From: Ipomoea triloba
Taxonomy: Eukaryota; Streptophyta; Magnoliopsida; Solanales; Convolvulaceae
Direction: 5' to 3'
NCBI RefSeq assembly: GCF_003576645.1
Contig: NC_044920.1
Span: 5,726,597-5,790,596 of the forward strand
DNA length: 64,000 nt
The notes under the pieces were generated by a model. It worked only from the letters and a program-made list of their open reading frames with translations, was not told the DNA's origin and ran no database searches. The translations under genes and the position numbers were made by a program. This document shows, piece after piece, positions 1 to 13,194 of the stretch (its first letter is position 1; each line of letters begins with the position of its first letter).

Positions 1-136
1 GGGGGGGGGGGGGGGGTGAGGAAGTGTGAGGGAGGTGTGGGGGTGGGTGTGGCTTGGTTTATAGTGCAACGGACTGGGGTGTGAGGTGGCCAGTGTGGTC
101 CCTCCGCTTTCTTCAACCTATATGTGTCCACATTAA
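1..136. other. G-rich window start, no gene
   Basis: The window opens with a run of 16 G followed by GT-rich sequence. No open frame or known repeat is recognised here. The poly-G could be a contig edge. Confidence 0.4.
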
Positions 137-278
137 TTGTAGTATTTGTTCGTAGCTACTTTCTCAATCAAATGAAGCACAAAGAGTCAATATTGCCTTC
201 AGTCCTCCACTAAGGCTCAAACCCACCCTCTCCCATGTAGGGGTGCAACCGGGTGCTACTAGATCAAAAGGTCTTTGA
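137..278 (-). mobile_element. tRNA-derived SINE copy A
   Basis: Read on the minus strand, this matches the SINE at 58834-58997. It has a tRNA-like head with an A-box-like 'tgatctagtagc', a B-box-like 'gggtttgagcc' and a shared tail containing 'tttgtgcttcattt'. It is diverged and lacks the last ~20 bases of the other copies. It sits directly against the Copia LTR that starts at 286. I found no target duplication. Confidence 0.7.
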
Positions 279-285
279 TAGTGCA

Positions 286-1481
286 TGCTAGGAAAATAAT
301 CCTCTAGAAAAAAGATTATTTTCACAAAAAAAATAACAAGCAAAAAAAAATGAAAGGAGAAAGGGTTAGGTTAGTTTGAGTTGTGTTATACCCACACTAT
401 CCTTAAAACCGTATTTGCCACCTCCCAAAAGTGCTAGGAGCGCTGTAGCCTAGGTTTCCCAAGATAAAACAAGCTATTGAACACTCAAACAAAAGAACCT
501 GGCGAAAGAAAACATGGTTGAACATAGAAAAAAGGAGGAAGTTGAGTAGAGTTTTGTGTGAGCAAAAATGTAGGCAAAAAAGTTGTGTAAAATCTGCTGC
601 TCAACGATGCTAATATAGGATATGAGGAATTAATAACAATTAAAATGACATTAATCACTGGTTTAAAACCGAGACTGCAACCTTTCATAACAAACAACCA
701 ATACTCTCGACATTAATTCTCAAATTTAAAATTGGAATTAATTTGTAATTAATTCCGTAACATCATAATTAATACCTAGAGCGGTACTCCGAAGAGTAGT
801 TCAAATGGTTCGAAACGTGAGCAGTTCGAAATGTAACTACTTCGAATGGTACCTTTCGAAAGGTACTTGGAAGGTTACGAGATGAGGAGTCAACCATTCG
901 GTCAAACCCATCTTGACTGAATGGTGCCTCCAACCGAGCAGTTTAGGCCTCCATTCGAATGGTAAACCCAAGTTACTACTTGGACAGTAGCTAAATGTTT
1001 GAAAATTAATATTTTCGAAAAGTTGGCTTAACTTATGCCCGCAAGGCTAGCCACATTTTCAGACGACATTCGTGCCCACAGGTGCCAGCGTACACGAGTC
1101 AAGCCTTTTTTAAACTCATTATAAGATTTTATTTGCACCACTCCCCCTAAGCGCGAGAGAGAGCCTCTATGCTAGACAATTGAACATGCCTTTAAAAGGC
1201 TCTTGTATATATAGTTGTGCAAATCCAATTGTTTTTCAAATGTGGACGAATGCTTGTTACAAGTCTTTCCACCTCTATTTTCCAACTCAAATGAACCTAC
1301 TTTGAGAATTAATTTCTCATTCATCCATTATCCATTTTGAGCGTACAATATATTAATTTCTTCGTCTCACTACGAAGAACCTGGATTACTTTGACCCGAT
1401 CCGAAGCGAATGTGAAGCTCACATATATTTGTACCACAAAATAGCCACTTTCAATGCTATTTTTATGATATTTTTCCAACA
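286..1481 (-). repeat. 3' LTR of the split Copia element
   Basis: It is a direct copy of 15825-16855, sharing for example 'aataatcctctagaaaaaag' near its left end and 'gccactttcaatg' near its right end. The right terminus reads 'tttttccaaca', the minus-strand TGTTGG LTR start. It is about 165 bp longer than the partner LTR through extra sequence around 830-1010. The LTRs have diverged clearly, so the insertion is not recent. Confidence 0.85.
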
Positions 1482-2080
1482 ACCCCCACACGAATGAAAA
1501 TTGATTTACTGGGCCTTTAAAAAAAAAAACAAAACAAAACACCTGTGTTCAATGATCGATCCCTACATATATAAGATAAGTAGGTGTTACCCATTGAACC
1601 TTCTCTTGAGAAGATATATTTACTCTATTGGCTGTACTGTTCAGTAGAATGCGATGTCTTTGAACCAATTGCCATTTGTGTAGATGATGATATATATCCC
1701 ACATAAGAACCTCCCGACCATGTTCTATTCTCATGATTGTGCTCGTTTTGGTTATGGGTCACCGTTCCTGGTTCTGCAAGAGTTTCTAAAGAATTGAACC
1801 CAATTAATTATCCTTTGAAGCAAACCCGCTTCTCTCTCATATAGTGATTCTTTTCCGAATATCTTGCATACTTATACATGTCAACCGACATTCAAATCAT
1901 TAAAGCATCAATGTGCTAACCTTGTGTAGGAGTCATTGTTTTAACAAGAAATGGTAGGGAGTTTGAGACCACCACACTGACACGCTTCATTCCATAATTT
2001 AGTTGTCCCATTGAACCTAGGTGCTAGTTAGGTTGGGCATCCACTATAGAATTTTATTCCAAGGGCTTTAGCCCCATTAC

Positions 2081-3033
2081 TCATTTCAACTTCTCAGTCA
2101 ACTCTCTATTTAACCCTTTGGTTAACAGTTCTGCTACGTTGTTTTTTGACTTCACATAGTCAACCGAGACAACACTACTTGTGAGAAGTTGTTTAATGGT
2201 ATTATGTGTACGACGTATATGTCTACACTTACCATTATACATATTACTTCGTACTCTACCAATCGTGGCTTGACTATCGCAATGCACACATTTTGGAGGC
2301 ACATGTTTTTCCCAACTATGAATATCCTCTAGAAAATGGCATAGCCATTAAACCTCTTCGCATCATTTGTCTAAGGCTATTATAGTTTTTTTTGAGGATC
2401 TCCATGAAACAGATGCATCGGCTAATGTGAACACGTAGCCACTCGTGGACTTAGAGTCCTTAATATCCGATACCTAAATAGAGTCGCTATACCCTTCAAG
2501 TACAATAGGATATCTTGTATAGTGCAGTCTAAGGTCACGAGTACCCTTTAGGTATCTCATAACGTAACCCTCACAATTACCTTCCAGTGCATATCATCGG
2601 AGTTACTCGTATATCCACTGAGTTTACTAACCGCAAAGGCAATTTTTAGCCTTGTACAACTCATTAGATACATTAAACTATCAATAATCTGAGTGTATTC
2701 TACTTGAGAAATACACTCTCCATGATTCTTGGATAGTAAATTAAAATGCTTGTATCAAATGGTGTCCTAGCTACTTGATTATCATCCTTGTTGAATTTCC
2801 AATGATTTTATCAAGCTATTGAGTTTGGCTTAACACAAGACCATCAGATCTTCTAATGATTTTAATCCCGAGGATTAAATCAGCTAAACCCATATCTTTC
2901 ATGTCAAATCTCGCATTTAAAATGATTTTGGTAGATTTGATCATTCGATCATTACCACCAATGATGAGTATATCATCTACGTATAAACAAAGAATGACAA
3001 AACCGTGTATCGTTTCCTTAATATAGATACACT
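2081..3033 (-). pseudogene. Copia RT C-terminal half and RNase H remnant
   Basis: Minus-strand translation near 2816-3033 shows the catalytic box 'LCLYVDDILI' followed by 'MKDMGLADLILGIKI', hallmarks of Copia reverse transcriptase. The 2081-2302 part reads 'HCDSQATIGRV' and 'AELLTKGLNRE', the end of the Copia RNase H. Stops and frameshifts lie between them. It joins the RT N-terminal half at 13853-14228, separated by the CACTA insertion. The reading frame would be continuous if the CACTA and one ACT target copy were absent. Confidence 0.88.
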
Positions 3034-3396
3034 CACTGTTGGAAATCAGCGAATTTCCGACCATCGGAAAGTGGTCGAAAATCGCAAAAATCACGTTGGA
3101 ACACACTGTTCCGACCACTTATGGGATCCAGAAAAACCTTCGTCGGTATTTCCGACCACTGCACGGGGTGGTCGGCAAATACCGACGACAAAAAAGTGTC
3201 GTCGGAAATATTTCGTCGCGTAGAAAACTTGACTATCCGGGAATTTCCGAGCACCTAGTAGTCGAAAATCTTGTTCCGTATAGTTACGGAGTTCATGTTT
3301 CCGACCGACAAGTTCCGATCACTTGGTGGTCGGAAACATGAACTCCGTAACTATACGGAACAAGATTTCCGACCACTAGGTGGTCGGAAATTCCCA
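3034..3396. repeat. CACTA left terminal and subterminal repeat region
   Basis: Besides the terminal inverted repeat there are many direct and inverted copies of the motif 'ttccgaccac' or its complement 'gtggtcgga'. In the maize En/Spm system such subterminal motifs bind the TNPA protein. Positions 3251-3306 and 3328-3382 form an inverted repeat with arms of about 55 bp and only a few mismatches, so single strands would fold into a long hairpin with a ~21-base loop. Confidence 0.85.
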
Positions 3397-3700
3397 CAAC
3401 CATTGTCAAAAATAAATTTAAAAAAAAAATTTGTTGCTCTATTAATTTAATGCATATTATCTACTATACAATTATAAATTTAAAATAAATAGTATATCTA
3501 TAACAATGTAACATCACCAAAACAAGCAAATTTAATTGAACATTATGGTTATTTAACTTCAATTCATATTTCAAAAAGTGATAGCTACTTTACATTTCAA
3601 AAAGAGGTAGCTACTTTACATTTCAAAAAGTAATAGGTACTTACCATTCTTAATATTTTTACATTAGCATCACAAGTTCTAACAAGTACTTAATCAAACA

Positions 3701-5831
3701 CTACGCTGGAGATTGTGTATCATCATTCACGATGATATTATCTAACCCAACATTACTTTGATTGCTATTAGTTGTAGGAGCAATAGATTTTACCTCGGGA
3801 TGTGCACTATATACACCTTGGAGCAACTCCATAATCTTCTTATTTTGCTCAATAATCTCCTTGTTGGTTTGCTGCAAGTGTTCAATTTTTTTGTCACAAG
3901 CTACATGTGATTTTGATTCTCTATGTCTTGACTTCTGCTTTGGCACCTCAGGGAAGTAGTGTTGGGTATCTGATCCAAACCCAAACACATAACCTCTCTT
4001 CTTGACACCACCTGCTGCCTCATACCAAGTAGTTGCTGATCAAGTTCTGGTTGATTTGCTGTATTTGACTTGCAGTTTCCTATATTAATAGACAATTTTT
4101 TTTAAAACTCATATATTAACAAATGTTCAATAATAAGAAAGCAAGTGTAATATCAGCATTTCCAACTTAATGACCAATCTAAGTTTACTGTATCTGTGGC
4201 CCAATTTGTAGTTTTTATTTTAGTTACATTATGGCACATGATACAATGGCAGTGCATATTTTACTCTTTCTGCTTTTCTACAAAACTTAATCCATAGTAG
4301 GTTCCAAAACTTGCTATACTAATCCAAGTCTAAGGCACATAAATTTGGCAGTTCATAGTCTGAACAAAAATATATTCTAAGAATATTGAATACAACAAGG
4401 TTATACTACAACAAGAGCAATCTGCTAAGCATTGTTTATAACCATTATTGTTCTCATATAAAGTAAGATATTTTGAAAGAAAGTTGCCTCCCCAAAATAA
4501 GACAGTATGTAATACCATTAGAGATTAAGAGCATAGCAAGGAAAACCAACCAAACAAAAAAAATAAAAAAATAGTGCAGCAAGAGCAATCTAATAGTTAA
4601 CTCCTATTTTCATTTACAATAAAAAAAAATTAGAGAACAACAATATGCATTTACTCTATACTTAACTCCTATTTTCATTTATTGTTATAGTGTTATTTTC
4701 TCTTTACTTATTTTCAAATACAAAATTATTACGAATATGCATGATGTTGCTATATAACTACAACATAGTTTTATATTTAATGATGAAAGATTTTAGGAAT
4801 TTAGACTCTTACCATTACTTGTTGAGCTCTTTTGCACACAAACTCACCGGTCATTTTGCGTTTGTGTGTGGCTTGAAACAAAATTGCATGTGACGGGTCC
4901 TCTCCAAGCTTTTCTCTCTATCCAACATTAATAAACCAAACATTAATGTTGTTAAACTTTAAACTTATTTAGATATTAATTATTAAATGACTTACTAATC
5001 TTCGCCTATGTTCAGTAATTGGGATTGAACCTCTAGTATGCAGCGAGGGTCCCATTCCCCCGCAATCTGAATTTCTATTTTCCTTGTTCTTCTTGGATAG
5101 ATTTTTGAATTCTTCACTGTTCCAAAGGCTTTGATACTGAGCTAGAACTAGATCAGACATCCATTTCGGTGGTGATTTACCTTTTTCCAAGTTGGCACGC
5201 ACTTGGCACAATGTGTCGGAAAGTCTTCTGGCAGCATTACTCTCATATATTTTCCGAATGGCGGCTATCTTCTGGATTCCATTTACAAAATTTCTTTGAT
5301 AAAATTAAAAAAATAAAACAATTAGTACACATAAGTAAGAACTCTTGTCCCAATTGCAGTTATAACGTAATTTACCTTGTATTCATTAAACTAAATGTCT
5401 TTCATACTTTGAGATGCAGCTTTGAACGTCTTGACAGCCTCGGAGAAGTACCAAGTAATGCTTTCTATGATTTTTCTATGCCCATCATAAGGTTCCAACC
5501 TAAAACAAGAATGGAAAACTTAACATATTGATATTCATCATGATTATAATTTCATACAATTACATTAAAATATGTATGATTTAAATGAATGTTTTAAGAC
5601 TTACCCTTCCATGCCAATTGGACGAATGAAGATCCTTTTGTCGTTTGGATCTGGATTGTGCGTCGGAGGTGTTGTTGTCATATTCGAGATAGGTGATCCT
5701 CCTTCCAAATCAGCTTCATTTGAAATGGGCAATGCTGACATAGTACGCTCTGAATCACTATCATGCAACTATCGGAGTTGTGTTGGAGGTTGGGACATCA
5801 AACTTTTACTCTTTTTCTTTGAGTTACGTTG
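3701..5831 (-). pseudogene. TNPA-like second protein of the CACTA element (Transposase_24 type)
   Basis: Minus-strand exons can be followed. The first starts with ATG at about 5837 ('MSQRNSKKKSKS') and ends 'RPIGMEG' at a GT donor near 5604. The next (about 5500-5390) holds 'LEPYDGHRKIIESITWYFSE'. The exon near 5290-4995 holds 'KSPPKWMSDLVLAQYQSLW' and 'GSIPITEHRRRL'. The exon near 4905-4815 holds 'DPSHAILFQATHKRK'. The last (about 4080-3704) is a coiled-coil-like 'HLQQTNKEIIEQNKKIMELL' tail. The order matches plant transposase Ptta/En/Spm proteins, which bind element ends. A TAG in the first exon and a stop in the second make this a pseudogene. Exon borders are approximate. Confidence 0.75.
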
Positions 5832-6519
5832 CGACATAACTAAGGCTATTAAACCACACATAATTAATTAAAAATATAATTAAAATGTAAATTATTCATG
5901 TTGGTCCCGATAGGGTGAAAAAGTCTAGAGGGGGGGGGTGAATAGACTTTTTAACAATTCAAAAATATTATAACACTTTATCAAAGAGAATTCAAGTGAA
6001 TAAATTCAACTTGAATTGCACAACGAAAATAATAGTAAAGTGCTATAAACAAAGTTACGTAAAAATGAAGAGCTTCACAACATGCAATACGTTAGAAACC
6101 TCTGGAATAGCTCAAATAACAAGTATGTAAAGTTTGGCTTGGATGCGAACGTGGGAACTATCAAACCCAGATGAAGTAGTCTAAGCAATGAAAAGTTGGG
6201 TTCATAGTATAATAACAAATAAGCTTGAGCAGGATGAGGTTGAGTAGGAAATATGCTTTGCATGCAAATAGGATGTCACGTGAATCAAGATGCTTTAGGA
6301 TAATTAATGTGACAAAATATGCAATGCATGTGATGATCAGATAAATGTGCACACATATATGTAAGTAGTAAAGTAAATGGACACAGGGATCTATAGTGGT
6401 TTGGAGGTGATGTAATCCTCCTACTCCACTTTCTCCTTTCACTTGAAGGAGAGATTCCACTATCTTCAATCACCCAAATACAATAGTGAATCATTGCCCT
6501 TCTAGCACTTCTGCAACTC

Positions 6520-6740
6520 CAAGTGTCTTTGCACAAAGCTACACTTAATCCCGAACATCTTGCACAAAGCTACGTTCCTGAGCGTCTCGCACCCAGCTAC
6601 GCTCCTCAACCAAGTGTTTTGCACCCAACTACACTTAGTCTTCCTCTAAGTGTCTTGCACAAAGCTTCACTCCTCAACCAAGTGTCTTGCACACAGCTAC
6701 ACTTAGTTCTTCTAAGTGTTTTGCACAAAGCTACACTCAT
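6520..6740. repeat. Minisatellite within the inserted LTR
   Basis: Imperfect units built on 'aagtgtcttgcacaaagct' followed by 'acact' recur about seven times with variable spacing. An unrelated ORF in this block is just the translation of the repeat. Confidence 0.75.
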
Positions 6741-7489
6741 GCACTTATTTTAAAGAAATAAAAGTATTTCTTTCTAAGACTTGATTTTCTCTCGTGTTTA
6801 GCTCAATACTTAGCACTTGCTTAGTCTGATATCACTTGTTGTTTTCGTGCTACTCATCCGTCATTGTTGTCTTCAAGTCTTCTTGGGTTTATATAGCTAA
6901 ATAAGCTATTTGCCCGTTATGAATATTAGAGCATCAAATGCCTTCAAATGGTTTTTGTCAACTTTGATGGCTCCTGTCAGATGATTTTGAATATTTTCTT
7001 CTGATAATCCTCCAACGTTCATCTTCCCTTGACTTGTAACTTGTAGCCACCTTTCCTTGACTTGTAAATCTTCTTATGGTTTGAACACTTGACTTTGTTC
7101 ATAATCCATAAGTCAGGTTACTCTGAAATATATCTGCTTGGTGATTCTTGCTTGAGCATAATTAATGCAACCGAAAAGTACATTGACTTTTCTCAAATTG
7201 ATTCTCAGCTCCAAGTAGCAAGAATATTTGAATTCACCTTTAGCAGTCATCCTCGTGCCATATTTAGGAAAAATAATATTTCCCTTTTTAGAAGTGTTGT
7301 AGGCAGTTGGACTCCTTTGAAATAAGTAAAAATAGGTAATCATATTTTTATACTTGATCACGTCGTGGTCAACCTCAAAAACAAGATGGTTGCATTTCTC
7401 CCTCCATTGGATGATACGTAGATCATCCTATAATTTGGCCTCCCCATTAAAAAAAATAATGTGGTCGACCTCTTTGCATGGAAGAATTA

Positions 7490-7870
7490 AGGGAGGGTCA
7501 TCCTCAACTTTAATTAGCCTTAAGAGCAAGTTATCCTCATCCTCAATTTTAGCTTCCAAAAGGTAAGTCATCCTCATCCTTCAAGGGCATACACGGTCAC
7601 CCTCTTCACTTCATTAGGATCAAGTCATCCTCATGTTGTAGTCATCCTCATATTTAATTTGTGAGCAAGTCATCCTCACCTTTAATGAGCAAGTCATCCT
7701 CTTCTCCTAGATATACTTTAGCCACGCCTTTTTGCTCTAAGAGGTCATCCTCATCTCCAAAAATAAATCCTTGCATGAGTTAGCCTCTAAAAACATTTGT
7801 GAGAGAACCCATTTATGGTTGACTTCGATTTTGACCTTTAATTGCAACATCCTCATCTTGAATTAAATTA
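7490..7870. repeat. Degenerate 'gtcatcctcat' repeat block
   Basis: The motif 'aagtcatcctcat' and close variants occur about ten times at irregular spacing inside the 5899-8138 insertion. It shows no coding character. Confidence 0.6.
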
Positions 7871-8143
7871 ATTCTCCCAAAGAATTAATTCTTGCAATTC
7901 GAACCATGTTGTCACGTTCCAGGATGTCCACGAGACTTGATCAATCTTCAAAATCTTCTTGATTTACAAAGTGGAAGCAAACGACTTACAAGTATAAATT
8001 AAAATTTATACTCTTGTAAATTCCACTTAATCAACTAGGCTTGTACTCGACGTAAATCCTATACTAGACTCAAAATAAAATTGGGGGTCTAATATTACAT
8101 TTTTGGTTCATCAAAACAATTACAATATATTCTTAACAATTCA

Positions 8144-9241
8144 AATAATTTACATCTAATAATTTTAATTATAACTAATTAACTATATGAGTTAACTATA
8201 TGATTTCTTGTATTATTATTATCAAGAAACAATAGGAATATCATCAAAAAATACAAATACATATGTAATAAAATACATGTGTAGTATCTCACCAATTAAA
8301 CCAATTAGAAATTTCATCAAATATGGGCAGTATCTCACTTAGATTAAGGAATCATATCTCCCTTCATGAAATTATTCCCCCTATCCACATTTCCACACAC
8401 CCTTTTCTCCCTCTTAACACATCAAAATCAAAACATTATGAAATGGGCAGCCAAGTTTTCCACATTTATAGTAGAACACAGGAGCTTGAAACTTGAAAAG
8501 AAAAACAAGAAAATTACCATTCTTTGGTACAATTGCCTTTTTTCCTCCAACCAGAATCTCCTCTTTAATCTGGTAAAATATTTCTTATGAACCTTCAAAA
8601 GATGGAAGTCTATCAATACATGTAACACAACATGAGTGTGTATATACTTACAAAAGCAAACTATTCTACAAAAAACATCCACTGCAGTCTGTAGCAACAA
8701 ATCCCTAGTTTAATTTCAACAAATACTTGATTCTCCAAGATATCAAAAATTCTACCTAAGAAAACAAGTTCATTGCTTATTTCTTTAGAAAATATGAGTA
8801 GAATCTAGAGAAATAAATAAAAGTGAGTAATGTCCAAAAACAACGGAAATGTCAAACCTTCAAATGTGTTGTTGACGGTGCATCGTTGCCGGAGTGTCAT
8901 TGAGTGAGAGCAGAATGAGGAGTTGTGTTGTTGCTAGTGCATCATCGAGTAAAGGCAAAAAAAGGAAATTTGGGAGAAGAAAAAGGAAAATTTGTGATTA
9001 TGGGGTTGGGCCGTTGGGGATTACAAGAGAGCATAGTGAATGAGTGAGGGAAGAGGGAGGAGGGAGTGAAAAAGGAAAATTTGGGGAAAATTAGAGTCGC
9101 TAAAATTTTGGGGTGAATTTTACTATGGCGCCTTTTCTTTTGTAGCACGAACTTAGTAAGATTTTAATTTATTAATAAGTAATAATTTACTAATAAGAAC
9201 TAATTAAAATAGGCATTAAAATCATTTAAATTTAAAATCTA
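8144..9241. other. CACTA internal spacer between TNP2-like and TNPA-like genes
   Basis: This AT-rich sequence resumes the CACTA after the nested insertion. It contains a possible splice acceptor region and a purine-rich block near 8940-9110, but no convincing coding exon. It probably holds the 5' leader of the TNPA-like transcript or intergenic DNA. Confidence 0.5.
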
Positions 9242-12200
9242 AATTAAAAATCACCATCATCATTGTCGAAATTCCTCATTATCATCTTCATCATCAAGAT
9301 CATCATCTTCTCCACTATCATTTTCTATTGAATCATCATTGGTCGGACTATCATTTTCTACAGACTCATCATTGTCATCTTCAATTTCTTCACTACCCTT
9401 TTCTTCTGAATCTTCAGTTTGAACACCTTGGTCGGACCATTGATTTTCGCTTTGAGGTAATTCGACTTCATTCATTTCTAATGGTTCATGCACTAACTCT
9501 TGCACATCATCTTGAATACTTTGGTCACATCCATATGTAGGCAACGGTGTGTTATCCTGTTGATATGTGTAACTAGAGCTATAGGCACTGTCAATAGCTC
9601 CTCTAGGGCGTACATTCAACACTACCCAACAATTCATTTTCTCCCTTATACCTCGTGGGTATGGAATATAACAAACTTAACGTGCACTTTGTGCAATGAT
9701 AAAAGGATCATACTTCTTATATCGTTTATTGCAGTGCACCTCAGTGATACCATATTCAGAATTAAATCGTGACCCAACATTGTTGGATCAAACCACTCAC
9801 ACTTAAAGAGAACAACCTTTTTAATTGGAACATTTGGGTACTCAACCTCAACAATCTCTTACAAGGTGCCAAAAAAATTTGATTCAAGTTGTGCTAAACC
9901 ACTGCCCTTAATAGACATTCCATAGTTAGAAGTCGACTTTTTACGGCAATATGTTTCAGTCTGAAACTTGAACCCATTAACAACATATCCAATGTTTGTG
10001 CTAACCTCCATTATCGGCCCATATGCCAAATCAATGAGTGATTGGTTACATACATTGTTTATTGGGTTATGTACCTACAAATAAATATAAAGAAAATGCC
10101 ATATAACGACAAATATAGATAATAATGAATCAAGAATGGCAAAGCACATTAACATCTTACGTATTCATTAAACCAATGTGCAAAATTTCTTTCGATTTCA
10201 TCGTCTACATCTTGATCAGTACAACCAGGATCGTAGTGTCATAAACCATTTTCATACAACCTACAATAGTGAAATTAGATACATTTGAAATCAACATGAA
10301 AAAAAATAGAGCACGCATACCTTAAAATAGGTTGAACCTCCTCACAATTCAGTAACACATTGATGAGCGGCGAAATATTCTTCTACACTCAAATATCTAG
10401 TCCTTCTCTTGCCCATCAACCGCCCTGGTCAATTAAATATTGACAAAGTAATTGGCAAGTTAGGATCAATGCCGTCATCATTTAGGTTACGACCTATCCT
10501 TGTTCTTCTACTCTGCACATCATCGTCAAAATAAAATGATGCAAAGTGTGTTGACTCTTCAAGCATATATGCATCAGCAATTGAAACTTCAACATATCTC
10601 TTATTTTTCATTTTGGACTTCAAGTGATTGAGGAATCTTTCAAATGGATACATCCAACGATATTGTACTGGGCCACCTAAACGTGTTTCATAGGGAAGAT
10701 GGACAGGCAAGTGTTACATTCTATCAAATAGTGCTGGAGGGAAAAAACGTTCTAACTTACACAACGTTAAAACAATTGACTTTTCCATTTCACATTTGTT
10801 GTCTACACGTAGAGATGTAGAGCAAAGATTTCGGAAAAATGTACTTAACTCAGTCAAAGGCTTCTAGTGACAACTTGGTAAAAACATGAATGCTACAGGT
10901 AAATGAAACTGCATAAAAATATGGCAATCATGACTTTTCATCCCAATTAATTTAGAAGATGTGGAATCAATACATGTAGCCAAATTAGAAGAAAACCCAT
11001 CAGGTAACTTCAATGTTTGTAACCACTCATAGACAACCAATTGATTAGTACGGTGCAAACTGTAGCTCGCCTTAGGCTTAAAAAGCGTCCATTTTGTTCC
11101 ACCAACCCATCAGATGTGTCTTTGTTTTTTGTTGTGCCTTTGACATCCATAATCGTGTGAAAGATGTTGTCAAACACATTTTTCTCTATATGCATCATAT
11201 CAAGGTTATGACATAGCAAGTTATCCTTTCAATAAGGCAAATCTCAAAATATGTTTTTTTTTTCCAATTATGTGATTTTCCAAACCCTTCAATGCGATCA
11301 ATTGGACCATCAATAATCATTGGGATATTTTCCAAACTATGAAACAACTCATCCCCTGTCATAATTGGTGGAGGTATTGATTTCTCTATCCGGCGTTTGA
11401 CGAAGGCATCTCGATTCTTCCTCCAAGGGTGATTCATTGGAAGGAATTGACGGTGACAATCAAACCAACATGTTTTATGACCATTCTTCAAGTAAATTGA
11501 TTTAGAATACTGAAGACAATAAAGACATGCTAGTTTCCCGGATGTCTACCATCCAGATAACATACCATACGCAGGAAAGTCATTGATGGTCCACATTAAC
11601 GCAGCTCGCATCGTAAAATTTTGTTTAAGTGATGCATCATAATTCAAGACACCTGTTTCCCATAACAATTGAAGTTCATCAATTAAAGGCTGCAAATAGA
11701 CATCAATATTGGCTTTTGGGTTATTCTTTCCACGAATAATGCATGTTAAAAATGTGTATGGCATAGCCATGCACATTGAAGGTGGGAGATTATACGAAAC
11801 AACCATAACAGGCCAACAAGAGTACGGCTTCGCATTGAAGCCAAAAGGAGAAAATCCATCAGAACATAAGCCTAATCTCACATTTCGAGGATCTGTTGCG
11901 AAATCAGGATACCTTCTATCAAAGTGTTTCCATGCTTCACCATCTAAAGGATGACACATAATACTAGGTTCGCGGCGATTTTCATAATGCCACCGCATGT
12001 GTGCAGCAGAGCTATGTGATGCATACAAACGTTGCAATCTAGGGATGAGAGGAAGGTAATGCATTCTTTTGTGTGGCACATCTTTTGCACGAGTACATCT
12101 AGGTTGGCATGGTTTAAATTTTGGCTCACCACAAAACATACAGTGTTTGTCATTGATTTCAGACTTATAGTACAACATACAATTGTTTACACAACAATCA

Positions 12201-12865
12201 ATCTTCTCATGTCCAAGACCAAGTTTTGTAAGTAATTTTTTTACATCATAATACCGAGTAGGTACTCGATTATCGGGACCCATCATACGATTATTATACT
12301 GAAATATCTTATCCATTGCTAGCTGCAGTATATTAAAGGTTGTCTTGATATTCATCATCATCAATGTATATGCCAGCTTTGTTTCTTCACCAACATTCAT
12401 AGATAAAGTTTGTCTTGCAGCATTTAACAAATTATAGAAGTTTCTTGCACTACTATGCGGCTCTTCATCTTGTTCATTCTCGGCATTTAGTGGAAAAAAT
12501 GATGGACCAGCTACAAAAAAAACCATTTGTTCATACTGATTGTTTTAACTCGAGCCCTCATTCATATGTGATTGTATCGAGGGGATAAGCTCATCGTGAC
12601 ATGTCCAAACCCAATAGTTCGGTTCGAAACCCTTCTTATACAAATGAACAAGAACATCATTTGCACACAAGTGTACTCTATTCCTACACTTACTACGTGG
12701 ACACCTAATCTGCATTGAAACCTCGTATACATGAAGTGTGCTTGCATAATTTTAAAATTCTTCAACACCAGCTAAAAACTCATCAGTGTACCCCCCACCC
12801 CACCCCCTTCTTCTTGGTAACAATCGGTTATACATCCACTTTTGATGTTCAGGTATATTAGCCAT
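9242..12865 (-). pseudogene. TNP2-like CACTA transposase (broken)
   Basis: The start is ATG at 12863-12865 ('MANIPEHQKWMYNRL'). The N-terminal Transpos_assoc domain follows, with 'IRCPRSKCRNRVHLC' and 'YWVWTCHDELIP' (about 12710-12560). The central Transposase_21 block at 12526-11546 includes 'CMFCGEPKF', 'PLIPRLQRLYAS' and the 'MWTINDFPAYGMLSGW' signature. DUF4218-like sequence follows at 11491-10429 ('KSHDCHIFMQ', 'YPFERFLNHLKSKMKNK'), then DUF4216-like sequence around 10020-9750 ('VVLFKCEWFDP') and an acidic C-terminus (9637-9260). In En/Spm systems this protein cuts the element ends. An in-frame TAA near 12758 and several later stops or frameshifts disable this copy. Confidence 0.9.
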
Positions 12866-13194
12866 GTAAAACTATTGCAAAAGTATATACAATAATACAA
12901 ACACAATATATATAAATATTACAAATAATATAAACATTACAAATAATATAAATATTTTAAATAATTATATACGAACATACTAATAAGTAGACAACATATA
13001 AAACACAAGATTAAAATATCATAAATATACAAATAATTCTTTTTTAGTACAAATATACAAATAATTCTAAATGCACACATATATAAATAAATTAAAATTA
13101 TACACACACATACATATATGCACACTACATATTGTTCAATCATTAAATAAATAATTTAATCAAAATGTATTCACAAGAATATATACAAAAAATT

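Larger units (their letters stand above)
5899..8138. mobile_element. Solo LTR or LARD-like insertion inside the CACTA element
   Basis: The segment starts TGTTGGTCCCG and ends TTCTTAACA, so it has TG..CA borders. It is flanked by the 5-bp duplication ATTCA (5894-5898 and 8139-8143). No gag or pol coding is visible across 2.24 kb. It carries two internal tandem-repeat blocks, a GT/AC-like 'gtcttgcacaaagctac' block (about 6520-6740) and a 'gtcatcctcat' block (about 7490-7870). A long solo LTR is the simplest reading. A complete non-autonomous element with short LTRs cannot be excluded. It lies only ~60 bp upstream of the TNPA-like start codon. Confidence 0.75.
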
